DNA of 10,454 nucleotides from Minisyncoccota bacterium (GTDB lineage Bacteria > Patescibacteriota > Minisyncoccia > Phycocordibacterales > UBA2100): positions 1 through 10,454 of the forward strand of contig JAESTJ010000051.1 in the NCBI GenBank assembly GCA_016763615.1. The letters are read 5' to 3'. A program made the position numbers and the translations under genes. This document shows positions 1 to 5,513 of this stretch, piece after piece. Under the pieces are notes generated by a model. It did not search any database and was not told the DNA's origin. It saw only the letters and a list, made by a program, of their open reading frames with translations. Position 1 is the stretch's first letter; every line of letters starts with the position of its first letter.

Positions 1-67
1 CACGCGAAAGTGCATCAACAAGAAAACATCCGTCATCGAGTTTATTTTTAAGTTCCTCAGTTGAAAT
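1..67 (-). CDS. Start of a rhodanese-like protein, cut by window edge
   Basis: On the minus strand an open frame runs off the left edge and reads STEELKNKLDDGCFLVDALSR. This resembles the first helix and first beta strand, with the conserved Asp (LVDALSR), of a rhodanese domain, compare 'eeLk..l….lIDvR'. The start is uncertain. There is no ATG, GTG or TTG in frame between the hairpin at 86-120 and this segment, so the boundary given assumes ATT at 67-65, which lies 7 nt below a perfect TATAAT. The alternative is an in-frame ATG at 138-136 that overlaps the permease stop; it would put the whole terminator-like hairpin inside the coding sequence. No ribosome binding site is visible. The cluster also begins with a rhodanese fusion, which makes a second rhodanese plausible. 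Only about 20 residues are visible, so the family call is tentative. Confidence 0.45.
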   Translation of the reverse strand, partial: MSTEELKNKLDDGCFLVDALSR

Positions 68-74
68 AAGTGTA

Positions 75-80
75 ATTATA
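75..80 (-). promoter_or_regulatory. Perfect -10 box upstream of the rhodanese-like frame
   Basis: TATAAT on the minus strand lies just below the hairpin at 86-120. No good -35 is recognisable, because the position it would occupy is inside the hairpin. It could drive the rhodanese-like frame as a separate, nearly leaderless transcript. It also overlaps the A/T tail of the terminator, so the match may be coincidental. Confidence 0.35.
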
Positions 81-85
81 AAAAT

Positions 86-125
86 GGCGCGTTGCAGTAT
101 TGAGTATACTGCAACGCGCCTTTTT
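86..125. terminator. Bidirectional intrinsic terminator after the permease gene
   Basis: A perfect 15-bp stem (GGCGCGTTGCAGTAT at 86-100 with its complement at 106-120) encloses a 5-nt loop. On the plus strand it is followed by TTTTT (121-125). On the minus strand it is followed by ATTTTTATAATT. The permease stop codon ends at 127, only 7 bases before the stem, so the hairpin most likely ends the permease transcript. It would also stop any readthrough arriving from the left. Confidence 0.88.
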
Positions 126-126
126 G

Positions 127-966
127 TTAAGGTCTCCATGGTAGCATTTTCTTTTGCAAGATGAGAATTGCTACCCAGATAACTATGCCATACAACGCTA
201 AAATGATAGTGAATGCGATAATCTCTGCTACGGCAGTAACGTTATTTGCCGCATCAATTGCACCTCCAATACCGTATTTACGATCATAAGATTCGGTAAG
301 CACTAACATTAGAAGGCTCACCGACGAAGTAATAAGCAAACCAAAGAACATTCGTGGCAAAAGCATGGGTACAAGAAAATCACTGTAAAATTGCCAACGC
401 GTTGGACCAAGTACAGCAGTATCAGCCATCAAATCTTGCATATGCGAATCTTTCGAATGAAAACATGAGTACGCTCCATGAAAAGCAAACGCGAACTGAT
501 AGACAAAAACTGTCCAGATACTAACTCCGTATTTCATTGCTTCAGCAAAACCGAGTACTATAACCAACAAGTACATAGCTGTAACTCTTGAAAATGTGAG
601 GAAAAACGGCGCCATCAATAGACCGTTAAAACGTGACGGCGGTGACATCGCTATTGCTATTCCGAGTGGATAGCCCAGCGCCGTTCCCACAACGAGCCCA
701 ACGACGAGCCGTCGCCCACTCGCCCCCAAATGTTCATAAAGTTTTCCTTGAGAGTCCCCCTCAACTGCAAAAGCAAACATACTTTCAAAAATTTGAGACG
801 GGCTTGCGTACAGTCTTGGAATTACAGCAAAATAGCTCGCGAGTTCCCATGCACCCAAAAAAAGTGTAAGCATGGGTATAAAGAACAAAAGACCTTGTAA
901 TAGAGACAGATCATAGCCAACAATTGTTGCAATAGGTGTTGGCGATCCATTCTTTTTCAGCCACAT
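127..966 (-). CDS. ABC transporter permease, SsuC/TauC (NitT/TauT) type
   Basis: This is an integral membrane permease of 279 aa that would form the substrate channel with the ATPase and binding protein encoded just upstream. It has a hydrophobic segment near residues 24-46, then the family-typical 'HLGASGRRLVVGLVVGTALGYPLGI' region (around 79-103), which corresponds to the Sl.R…G…G.plG signature of binding-protein-dependent permeases. At least three more membrane stretches follow. The cytoplasmic coupling loop is a degenerate EAA motif, 'MADTAVLGPTRWQFY…VPMLLP', where a Gly and the final LP are kept. The length fits the family, usually 250-280 aa. The start is supported by AAAGGAG (973-979), 6 bases before the ATG. 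A terminator separates it from the ATPase gene, so it may have its own promoter. The substrate cannot be read from the sequence. Confidence 0.9.
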   Translation of the reverse strand: MWLKKNGSPTPIATIVGYDLSLLQGLLFFIPMLTLFLGAWELASYFAVIPRLYASPSQIFESMFAFAVEGDSQGKLYEHLGASGRRLVVGLVVGTALGYPLGIAIAMSPPSRFNGLLMAPFFLTFSRVTAMYLLVIVLGFAEAMKYGVSIWTVFVYQFAFAFHGAYSCFHSKDSHMQDLMADTAVLGPTRWQFYSDFLVPMLLPRMFFGLLITSSVSLLMLVLTESYDRKYGIGGAIDAANNVTAVAEIIAFTIILALYGIVIWVAILILQKKMLPWRP

Positions 967-996
967 CGCTCACTCCTTTCTATATTGTGTTTCCGA

Positions 997-1024
997 TGTA
1001 TCCACACCGTACCAGAAGTCTCAA
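997..1024 (-). promoter_or_regulatory. Possible promoter of the permease gene
   Basis: On the minus strand TTGAGA (1019-1024, 5 of 6 matches to TTGACA) is followed after 16 bases by GATACA (997-1002), which matches the -10 consensus only weakly. An independent promoter is plausible because a terminator lies directly upstream. The weak -10 keeps this tentative. Confidence 0.25.
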
Positions 1025-1071
1025 AAAGGAAAAGACATGAAGTGGATTTGTATTCCAACTTCATGTCTTTT
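1025..1071 (-). terminator. Intrinsic terminator after the ATPase gene
   Basis: A perfect 14-bp inverted repeat (AAAAGACATGAAGT at 1030-1043 and its complement at 1058-1071) encloses a loop that can pair further (GGA/TCC). On the minus strand the stem ends in CTTTT and runs on into CCTTTTTG. The ATPase stop codon TAA (1072-1070) overlaps the first bases of the stem. A strong terminator sits here although the permease of the same transporter follows directly. Confidence 0.8.
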
Positions 1072-2134
1072 AAGGTTTCCTGTTAATGCGAACTCCTTCA
1101 GCGTTGAAAAAGTGCATGCACTCAGACTCTATAACGACAGTGTATTCGCCACTACACATGTCACGTGTATGTGCCGTAAGCAGAACTCCGTTTTCAAGCT
1201 TGAGAGTTACAAGTATATACTCACCCAAAAACTCGCTCTTGACGACTTCAGCTCGTATGCCCGAACCATTATTAGTAACACTTCTCGTCACGTGTACATG
1301 CTGAGGACGAATGCCTACGAAATGTGCATCTTGACAATTCACAAGAGGCAGTTCATGCGCTTTAAGCATAGTAATGGAACCAACTGATTCAGCGACAAAT
1401 TTCGTTTGCGGACGTTCATAAATATCGCAAAACGTGCCAACTTGTTCCACCGAACCCGCGTTCATTACTACGATAGTATCTGCAAGATAGGCTGCTTCAA
1501 ACTGATTGTGCGTGACATGTACAATAGTCGTTTCCAACTCTGCAAACATGAGCTTCAAAAGCTCTTGTATCTCAACTCGAAGTTTCTCATCTAATGCAGA
1601 AAGCGGTTCATCCAAAAAGATAATTTTCACGCCAAAATGAATAGCTGGAACAAGCACTTTTCCTGCAATAGCAACACGTTGTCGCTCACCACCAGAAAGT
1701 TCATGAGGGAATTTTCCGAGAATGCTCTCAATATGCAACTTTTCAGCAATTGCATCTACGCATTTCATTATCTCTTTGTGCGAAAGCCAAGGACGACGTG
1801 TAGTAAGCCATAACGCCACTTGCTGCCATACCCGAAGATGCGGATAAAATGCGATTGACTGGGAAAGCAAACATAATTCGCGATCTTTTGGGGCTATACC
1901 CTGAACATCTTTTCCACCAAACAATACTGTACCGCTTGATGGTGGCTGTATTCCAGCAAGAACGCGCACCAGCGTCGTTTTACCACACCCAGATTCTCCA
2001 AATATAACCGTAGTTTTATTGCGCGGGATGGTGAATGTCATATTATCCACTGCTGTTACAGCAGGATCCGAGGGGCCCCAAAACCTTTGGCGACCCGGAA
2101 AAACAACCGAAAGGTTGCGAATACCAATCTCCAT
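1070..2134 (-). CDS. ABC transporter ATPase with TOBE-like C-terminal domain
   Basis: This cytoplasmic ATP-hydrolysing subunit (354 aa) powers the importer. The nucleotide-binding domain is complete: Walker A GESGCGKTT (46-54), Q-loop Gln 92 (LLSQS), signature LSGGERQR (146-153), Walker B IIFLDE (171-176), D-loop SALD (179-182) and switch His 209 (HVTHN). Between signature and Walker B there are a few extra residues, and AGKVL replaces the usual ARAL. Residues from about 250 to the end look like a TOBE/MalK-type regulatory region (GIRPQHV, FLGEYILV, HFFNAEGVRI). SsuB/TauB ATPases of NitT/TauT importers are normally about 250 aa without this region, whereas MalK, UgpC and PotA types carry it. 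AAGGAG (2143-2148), 8 bases from the ATG, supports the start. It lies between the genes for the binding protein and permease, so it very likely serves that transporter. Confidence 0.94.
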   Translation of the reverse strand: MEIGIRNLSVVFPGRQRFWGPSDPAVTAVDNMTFTIPRNKTTVIFGESGCGKTTLVRVLAGIQPPSSGTVLFGGKDVQGIAPKDRELCLLSQSIAFYPHLRVWQQVALWLTTRRPWLSHKEIMKCVDAIAEKLHIESILGKFPHELSGGERQRVAIAGKVLVPAIHFGVKIIFLDEPLSALDEKLRVEIQELLKLMFAELETTIVHVTHNQFEAAYLADTIVVMNAGSVEQVGTFCDIYERPQTKFVAESVGSITMLKAHELPLVNCQDAHFVGIRPQHVHVTRSVTNNGSGIRAEVVKSEFLGEYILVTLKLENGVLLTAHTRDMCSGEYTVVIESECMHFFNAEGVRINRKP

Positions 2135-2160
2135 GTTAATTTCTCCTTTTGTTATTAACC

Positions 2161-2173
2161 TACAGATACTGTA
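2161..2173. promoter_or_regulatory. Small dyad upstream of the ATPase gene, possible operator
   Basis: TACAGATACTGTA is an inverted repeat with 5-bp arms (TACAG/CTGTA) around a 3-base centre. It sits between the terminator at 2192-2235 and the ATPase ribosome binding site. On the minus strand TTGACT (2189-2194), overlapping the terminator T-tract, could serve as a -35, but no convincing -10 follows at normal spacing. The dyad might be a regulator site or chance. Confidence 0.22.
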
Positions 2174-2191
2174 ACGATTTATTAAAGAAAG

Positions 2192-2235
2192 TCAAAAAAA
2201 TGCGCGCCGCAACTCTTAAAGTTACGACGCGCATT
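2192..2235 (-). terminator. Intrinsic terminator after the binding-protein gene
   Basis: Arms at 2199-2214 and 2220-2235 pair over 16 positions. The two non-Watson-Crick positions are G·U in the minus-strand RNA but C·A in the plus-strand RNA, so the hairpin is tuned for minus-strand transcription. It is followed by TTTTTTTGAC on the minus strand. The stem begins within 5 bases of the binding-protein stop codon. It may reduce expression of the ATPase gene relative to the binding protein. Confidence 0.85.
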
Positions 2236-2239
2236 GTTG

Positions 2240-3388
2240 TCATTCGGATAATGCCGATGGTGCAAATTCGAGCTTGTCACTCGAAACTACCAGCGCGGCA
2301 TACATTTCCATTAGCCTGCGGGAAGCTCGACAATCACCACCCATTGTGCGGATGGTTCGATCAAGCATTTCATTGATTGCTTGTTCACGAATGTCCCCGT
2401 ACCTTTTTTTCGAAATGTACAGACTTTTTGCAAAATCCTCACGGATTTCTTTATTTCCGCGATTATCTTTCAAGAACTGAACCGCACGATTAACGCCCGT
2501 GCATAACTTGGCAATAACTTTTTCTCCACCTTGTTTGTAGCGCTCCTCCGTCATCACAAATATAATGTCAGGGAACGGGCGAAACTTTGTGGAGTCAAGT
2601 ACTACCTTGAACCCATCACGTTGTGCCAGTAGGTGGAACGGAGCAAACGCAATCGCCATGTCCACTTCACCTAGGTTAAGCGACGCATACCGATCTTTTG
2701 AACCACCTCGTGGCAACCCGAAGACCATGCTTGAGACTTTTTTACTCGTAACACGCTTTTGCGCAACAGCCTCTTCATAGTCTTCTTTGCTTCCACAAAA
2801 AAAGCCAACTGTCGGGAGACCAGCTGCCTCGAGCTCGACGTTTTTGTCGAGCACATACGCGATGATGATACCCGTAGCAGTGTTTCGCACCGTAGGTTTG
2901 TTTGTTATTGCATCCTTACGGTGCTCAATGTAGGTCCCAATCTCGCATCGCGAAACTGCGACAGGCCCAGTGAGTACATCAGAAACTGAGCCAATGGTAA
3001 CGAGTGTGGCATCTTTTTCGCCAATCAAAACGTAATTGTGACCTCTTGAAGGAAACCCAGCATATATTGGTTTGCATTCCGGCTTGTTAACCTGTTCTGC
3101 TTCAGTAAGATCTGTGCACAAAGAAGATTGTCCAACTGACGTTGAAACGTCAATTCGTTTTGTTCTCAAAGCAATCGTATGTGCGACTTCTTTTGGAAGT
3201 CCTATGATTTTCACTCCTGGCCCGAAAAACTGTCTGTCTGCAGCCATTGTTATAACGTACCCCGGAATCCAGAAATCGGCCCAGTATCCTATTTTTGTTT
3301 CTTCTGCTGTTGCATAAGCAACAGCAGAAGAAACCACTAACACTAAGCACGCTACCGCGAGCACAGTGATTTTTTGAAATATCTTCAT
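2240..3388 (-). CDS. ABC transporter substrate-binding protein, NMT1/TauA-like
   Basis: This exported ligand-binding protein of 382 aa captures the substrate for the importer. The N terminus has a Lys, then a hydrophobic core (residues 7-24), and a likely signal peptidase I site after AYA or ATA (26-28). There is a Cys at 14 inside the hydrophobic core, but the context AVAC does not fit a lipobox. The mature part opens with KIGYWADFWIPGYVITMAADR, typical of periplasmic-binding type 2 proteins of the NMT1/SsuA/TauA group, and contains the lobe-crossing LNLGEVDMAIAFAPFHLL. The mature chain has six Cys, an even number that would suit disulfides outside the membrane. AAGGAG (3396-3401), 7 bases before the ATG, fixes the start. 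Neighbours are the ATPase, the permease and an upstream dioxygenase fusion, an arrangement like tauABCD. The family is fairly clear; the ligand is not. Confidence 0.86.
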   Translation of the reverse strand: MKIFQKITVLAVACLVLVVSSAVAYATAEETKIGYWADFWIPGYVITMAADRQFFGPGVKIIGLPKEVAHTIALRTKRIDVSTSVGQSSLCTDLTEAEQVNKPECKPIYAGFPSRGHNYVLIGEKDATLVTIGSVSDVLTGPVAVSRCEIGTYIEHRKDAITNKPTVRNTATGIIIAYVLDKNVELEAAGLPTVGFFCGSKEDYEEAVAQKRVTSKKVSSMVFGLPRGGSKDRYASLNLGEVDMAIAFAPFHLLAQRDGFKVVLDSTKFRPFPDIIFVMTEERYKQGGEKVIAKLCTGVNRAVQFLKDNRGNKEIREDFAKSLYISKKRYGDIREQAINEMLDRTIRTMGGDCRASRRLMEMYAALVVSSDKLEFAPSALSE

Positions 3389-3445
3389 TCTATTTCTCCT
3401 TGTCCGTAGAAAATCTATCTTATTTTCAGACTATTGTCTTACGCG

Positions 3446-3474
3446 AGAATATCACACTTTGATTTTGAAAACAA
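3446..3474 (-). promoter_or_regulatory. Possible extended -10 promoter of the binding-protein gene
   Basis: On the minus strand TTGTTT (3469-3474) is followed after exactly 17 bases by TATTCT (3446-3451), preceded by TGA, an extended -10 pattern. It would give a leader of about 50 nt that includes the ribosome binding site at 3396-3401. The -35 is weak (3 of 6). Confidence 0.35.
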
Positions 3475-3478
3475 AATC
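3461..3478 (-). terminator. Weak AT-rich hairpin after the dioxygenase-fusion gene
   Basis: GATTTTG (3461-3467) and CAAAATC (3472-3478) form a 7-bp stem with a 4-nt loop a few bases after the stop codon. It is AT-rich and has no U-tract on the minus strand, so termination would be weak at best. It overlaps the proposed -35 of the next gene. Confidence 0.25.
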
Positions 3479-3480
3479 TT

Positions 3481-4674
3481 TTAGTAGACAATTGCATGAC
3501 GCTCGTCACACACCGAACACATACTATCTTTTGAATGACTCATAAAAAAAACTATCGACAAACGAGCAATATCTTCATTCCAACTATCATTAGGATGTTG
3601 TATCACCTCATGCCACGCCGGTCCTGCCCCTGGAGTTGAAACCTTCCAAAAGTCAGCTCCTGGTAAAAATAGTGCTTCACCAGATTTCCAACCTGGATAG
3701 GTAATAGTATCTTTGGATGAGCCTGCACGAAGCCCTGGCCCATTCTCCCAAAGACCAATAGTCAAAGCTCCAAGATCAAAGTGAGGGCGGCACAGTGACA
3801 TTTTTCCATTCTCATCTTTCGTATCTGTATGAGGATATTTCATAAACCACATTGCAGCATCCAATTCCTCTCCTTCGGGGAAAAAAGCCTGTGTTATTCC
3901 TGGAGATGTCGATTCCATCGTAGTAAGAAGTTCACGAAGAGTTTTTTCTGCAGAAACTTGCAAGGCATTCGCTGCAGAGATAAACGCCTGCGCCTGCGGA
4001 TACTTTGCAAACGATTCAGAAAAAAGTTCGCGGGCAACCGGAGAGATAACAAAGTTTTCAATCGTTGGCCGCCCCTTCTCTGGTTGCGCGTACGCTAAGT
4101 ATCCACCATGAGTACACAGTCGAGTCGGAGTGTACCCTGCCGGCGGCTTGAACTCTTCTAGCGCTTGTTGAGGAAGTGTTAGAAAATCCGCAAACGCAGA
4201 GCCTGCATTGCTTGCAAGTTCATAACCTGAAAATTTAAACTCTGCGTATCCTTTTTTGAGAAGCTCCGCGGTTATCGGGTCAGGAGACACTACTGGTGAC
4301 ACAGGGGTGACGTGGGTAATATTTTTAGGTTCGGTTGTTCCTCCTTCAATAATCCAGCCATGCAAACCACCCTTAAGTTCACTAACATTGGTATAACCCA
4401 ATTCTTCTATGGCATTATGCGCCATGTATGCCAATCGACATCCAGTATGTTCACCATACACGATGATAGGTGTACCAAATGCCAGTTTCAATTCCTTAAA
4501 AAGGTCGACGAATATATTTTTACTACTTCCTTCTTGCCGTGCACGATACGGAATATTTACTGCTTCTACAATGTGATGAGCTTGAAAATGAGTTTCTCGA
4601 GTAACATCTATAATCACGGTGTGAGCATCTTTCGCGAGTATCTTTTGGAGCTCAACGGCACTCTTCATTTGCAT
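3481..4674 (-). CDS. Rhodanese-like domain fused to 2OG-Fe(II) dioxygenase-like domain
   Basis: This two-domain cytoplasmic protein has 397 aa. Residues 1-112 are a rhodanese fold: VIIDVTRE (20-27), HHIVEAVNIP (33-42), then the active-site loop YGEHTGCRLA (73-82) and GGLHGW. The Cys expected straight after Tyr is Gly 74; the only Cys in the loop is 79, next to Arg 80, so normal sulfurtransferase chemistry is doubtful. A Pro/Thr-rich linker (113-133) leads to a domain resembling isopenicillin-N-synthase-type 2-oxoglutarate/Fe(II) oxygenases. The visible motifs are PHFDLGALTI with iron ligands His 298 and Asp 300, EALFLPG, WHEV with probable third ligand His 355, and RLSIVFF with the 2OG-binding Arg 371 and Ser 373. 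The C terminus adds CSVCDERH (386-393), a possible metal site. No Shine-Dalgarno precedes the ATG at 4674; a second ATG at 4668 is also possible. It heads the transporter cluster, recalling TauD with TauABC. The domain calls are good; the substrate is unknown. Confidence 0.83.
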   Translation of the reverse strand: MQMKSAVELQKILAKDAHTVIIDVTRETHFQAHHIVEAVNIPYRARQEGSSKNIFVDLFKELKLAFGTPIIVYGEHTGCRLAYMAHNAIEELGYTNVSELKGGLHGWIIEGGTTEPKNITHVTPVSPVVSPDPITAELLKKGYAEFKFSGYELASNAGSAFADFLTLPQQALEEFKPPAGYTPTRLCTHGGYLAYAQPEKGRPTIENFVISPVARELFSESFAKYPQAQAFISAANALQVSAEKTLRELLTTMESTSPGITQAFFPEGEELDAAMWFMKYPHTDTKDENGKMSLCRPHFDLGALTIGLWENGPGLRAGSSKDTITYPGWKSGEALFLPGADFWKVSTPGAGPAWHEVIQHPNDSWNEDIARLSIVFFMSHSKDSMCSVCDERHAIVY

Positions 4675-4683
4675 AATGGAGTA

Positions 4684-4691
4684 ACTATAGC
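4684..4691. promoter_or_regulatory. Shared symmetric -10 region of divergent genes
   Basis: Start codons of the divergent genes lie 20 bp apart (4674 minus, 4695 plus). Between them the palindrome CTATAG gives TATAGT (4684-4689) on the minus strand, a 5 of 6 match located 9 bases before that ATG, and TATAGC (4686-4691) on the plus strand. On the minus strand AAGACA lies 18 bases upstream as a possible -35. A start of transcription at the normal distance would make the minus transcript nearly leaderless. For the plus gene, either CATAAT (4672-4677) or TATAGC could serve, the latter better suiting the second ATG at 4707. Confidence 0.45.
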
Positions 4692-4694
4692 ATT

Positions 4695-5513
4695 ATGTGG
4701 TATATCATGTCTTTAGATCATAAAGAAAAAATTGCTAGCCTACAACAACAGATTTTTGCACATTCTACGGCTACACTCTATGGAGATACTTGGGGCGACT
4801 CACTACCAGCTTCGCTCGAAGCTACACCAATTCTTACCTGGAAGAAGTTGATTGAATGCCCGTTTCGCAAACGTACATACACCGCCAAACCATTATTTGT
4901 ACACATAACTTATCGCGATAGCGAAGCATGTCTTATTGGACGCACGACGAGCGACATCTTAAGTGAACACTATGGTGACACCACAGTCGCACGTCCATTA
5001 GTAGCTGCACACTACCGTCATCACGCCATAGAAAAAGGAATGTGGTTTTACGAACACAATATCCTTCCGCAAATAGCACTAGAAAATGTAGATGCTACAC
5101 TCGCCATTGCGAAAATGTATGATATTGATTCGATGGTACTCGATGAACGCTCAGTTTCCGAATATCTTCCACGGGTAAAAACTTTTCCAAAACTGAAACG
5201 CATACATATAATTAGTTCTCACTTTGATGCAAGAAAAATAATGACTCACGTTATTCCGAATATGCTTACGCTAGTGCTTGCGCTCCCCGAAACAGGTACA
5301 ATTGCATTAAGTTGCCCAGATGCACTTAAAAAAAATAAAGTACTTTTCCATCCAGCAAGACACTCATTACTTGAACACAGGGATTCTCTTATAGTCACAC
5401 GCACCGTTCTTCTACCTACACCAATCATTCGGTACGACACTGAAATACGTACACACATCGAAAAACACACGTGCTCATGCAAAGACACGTACGAAACATT
5501 CTCGCTACTATGA
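4695..5513 (+). CDS. Diverged PaaK/CapK-like adenylate-forming protein, probably inactive
   Basis: This 272-aa protein looks like the large domain of phenylacetate-CoA-ligase-type (ANL) enzymes. TPILTWKKL (44-52) matches the family's 'lP.ltk.dl'. FPKLKRIHIISS (164-175) matches the 'fPkLr.i…ggE' strand, ALPETGTIALSCP (196-208) the 'YG.TE.G.iA..C' motif, and PIIRYDTE…TCSCKD (243-264) the 'P.IRYrTGD…C.CG' motif. The Ser/Gly/Thr-rich ATP-phosphate loop expected near residue 70 is missing (HITYRDSEACLIG there), TGD has become DTE, and there is no C-terminal mobile domain. It is therefore probably not catalytic alone and may be a partner or regulator of the complete homolog encoded next, which it overlaps by ATGA. 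No clear ribosome binding site exists: GGAG at 4678-4681 is 13 bases away. ATG 4707 is an alternative start. Confidence 0.65.
   Translation: MWYIMSLDHKEKIASLQQQIFAHSTATLYGDTWGDSLPASLEATPILTWKKLIECPFRKRTYTAKPLFVHITYRDSEACLIGRTTSDILSEHYGDTTVARPLVAAHYRHHAIEKGMWFYEHNILPQIALENVDATLAIAKMYDIDSMVLDERSVSEYLPRVKTFPKLKRIHIISSHFDARKIMTHVIPNMLTLVLALPETGTIALSCPDALKKNKVLFHPARHSLLEHRDSLIVTRTVLLPTPIIRYDTEIRTHIEKHTCSCKDTYETFSLL

Noticed and set aside
1037..1594. Plus-strand open frames opposite the ATPase gene
   Set aside because: They lie opposite complete, conserved ATPase motifs and have no family resemblance or ribosome site.
2189..2194. TTGACT as the -35 of an ATPase promoter
   Set aside because: No acceptable -10 lies 16-18 bases downstream, and the match overlaps the terminator T-tract.
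2240..3388. Binding protein as a lipoprotein
   Set aside because: Cys 14 lies in the middle of the hydrophobic core in the context AVAC, which does not fit a lipobox; an AxA site for ordinary cleavage follows.
4312..4716. 134-aa plus-strand frame across the divergent promoter
   Set aside because: It is antisense to the conserved rhodanese domain, is unusually rich in Cys and Phe, and looks like nothing known.
5471..5509. Longer N terminus for the second adenylate-forming protein
   Set aside because: It would overlap the upstream gene by 43 bases and add 13 residues with no family similarity; ATG 5510 gives the usual 4-base overlap.
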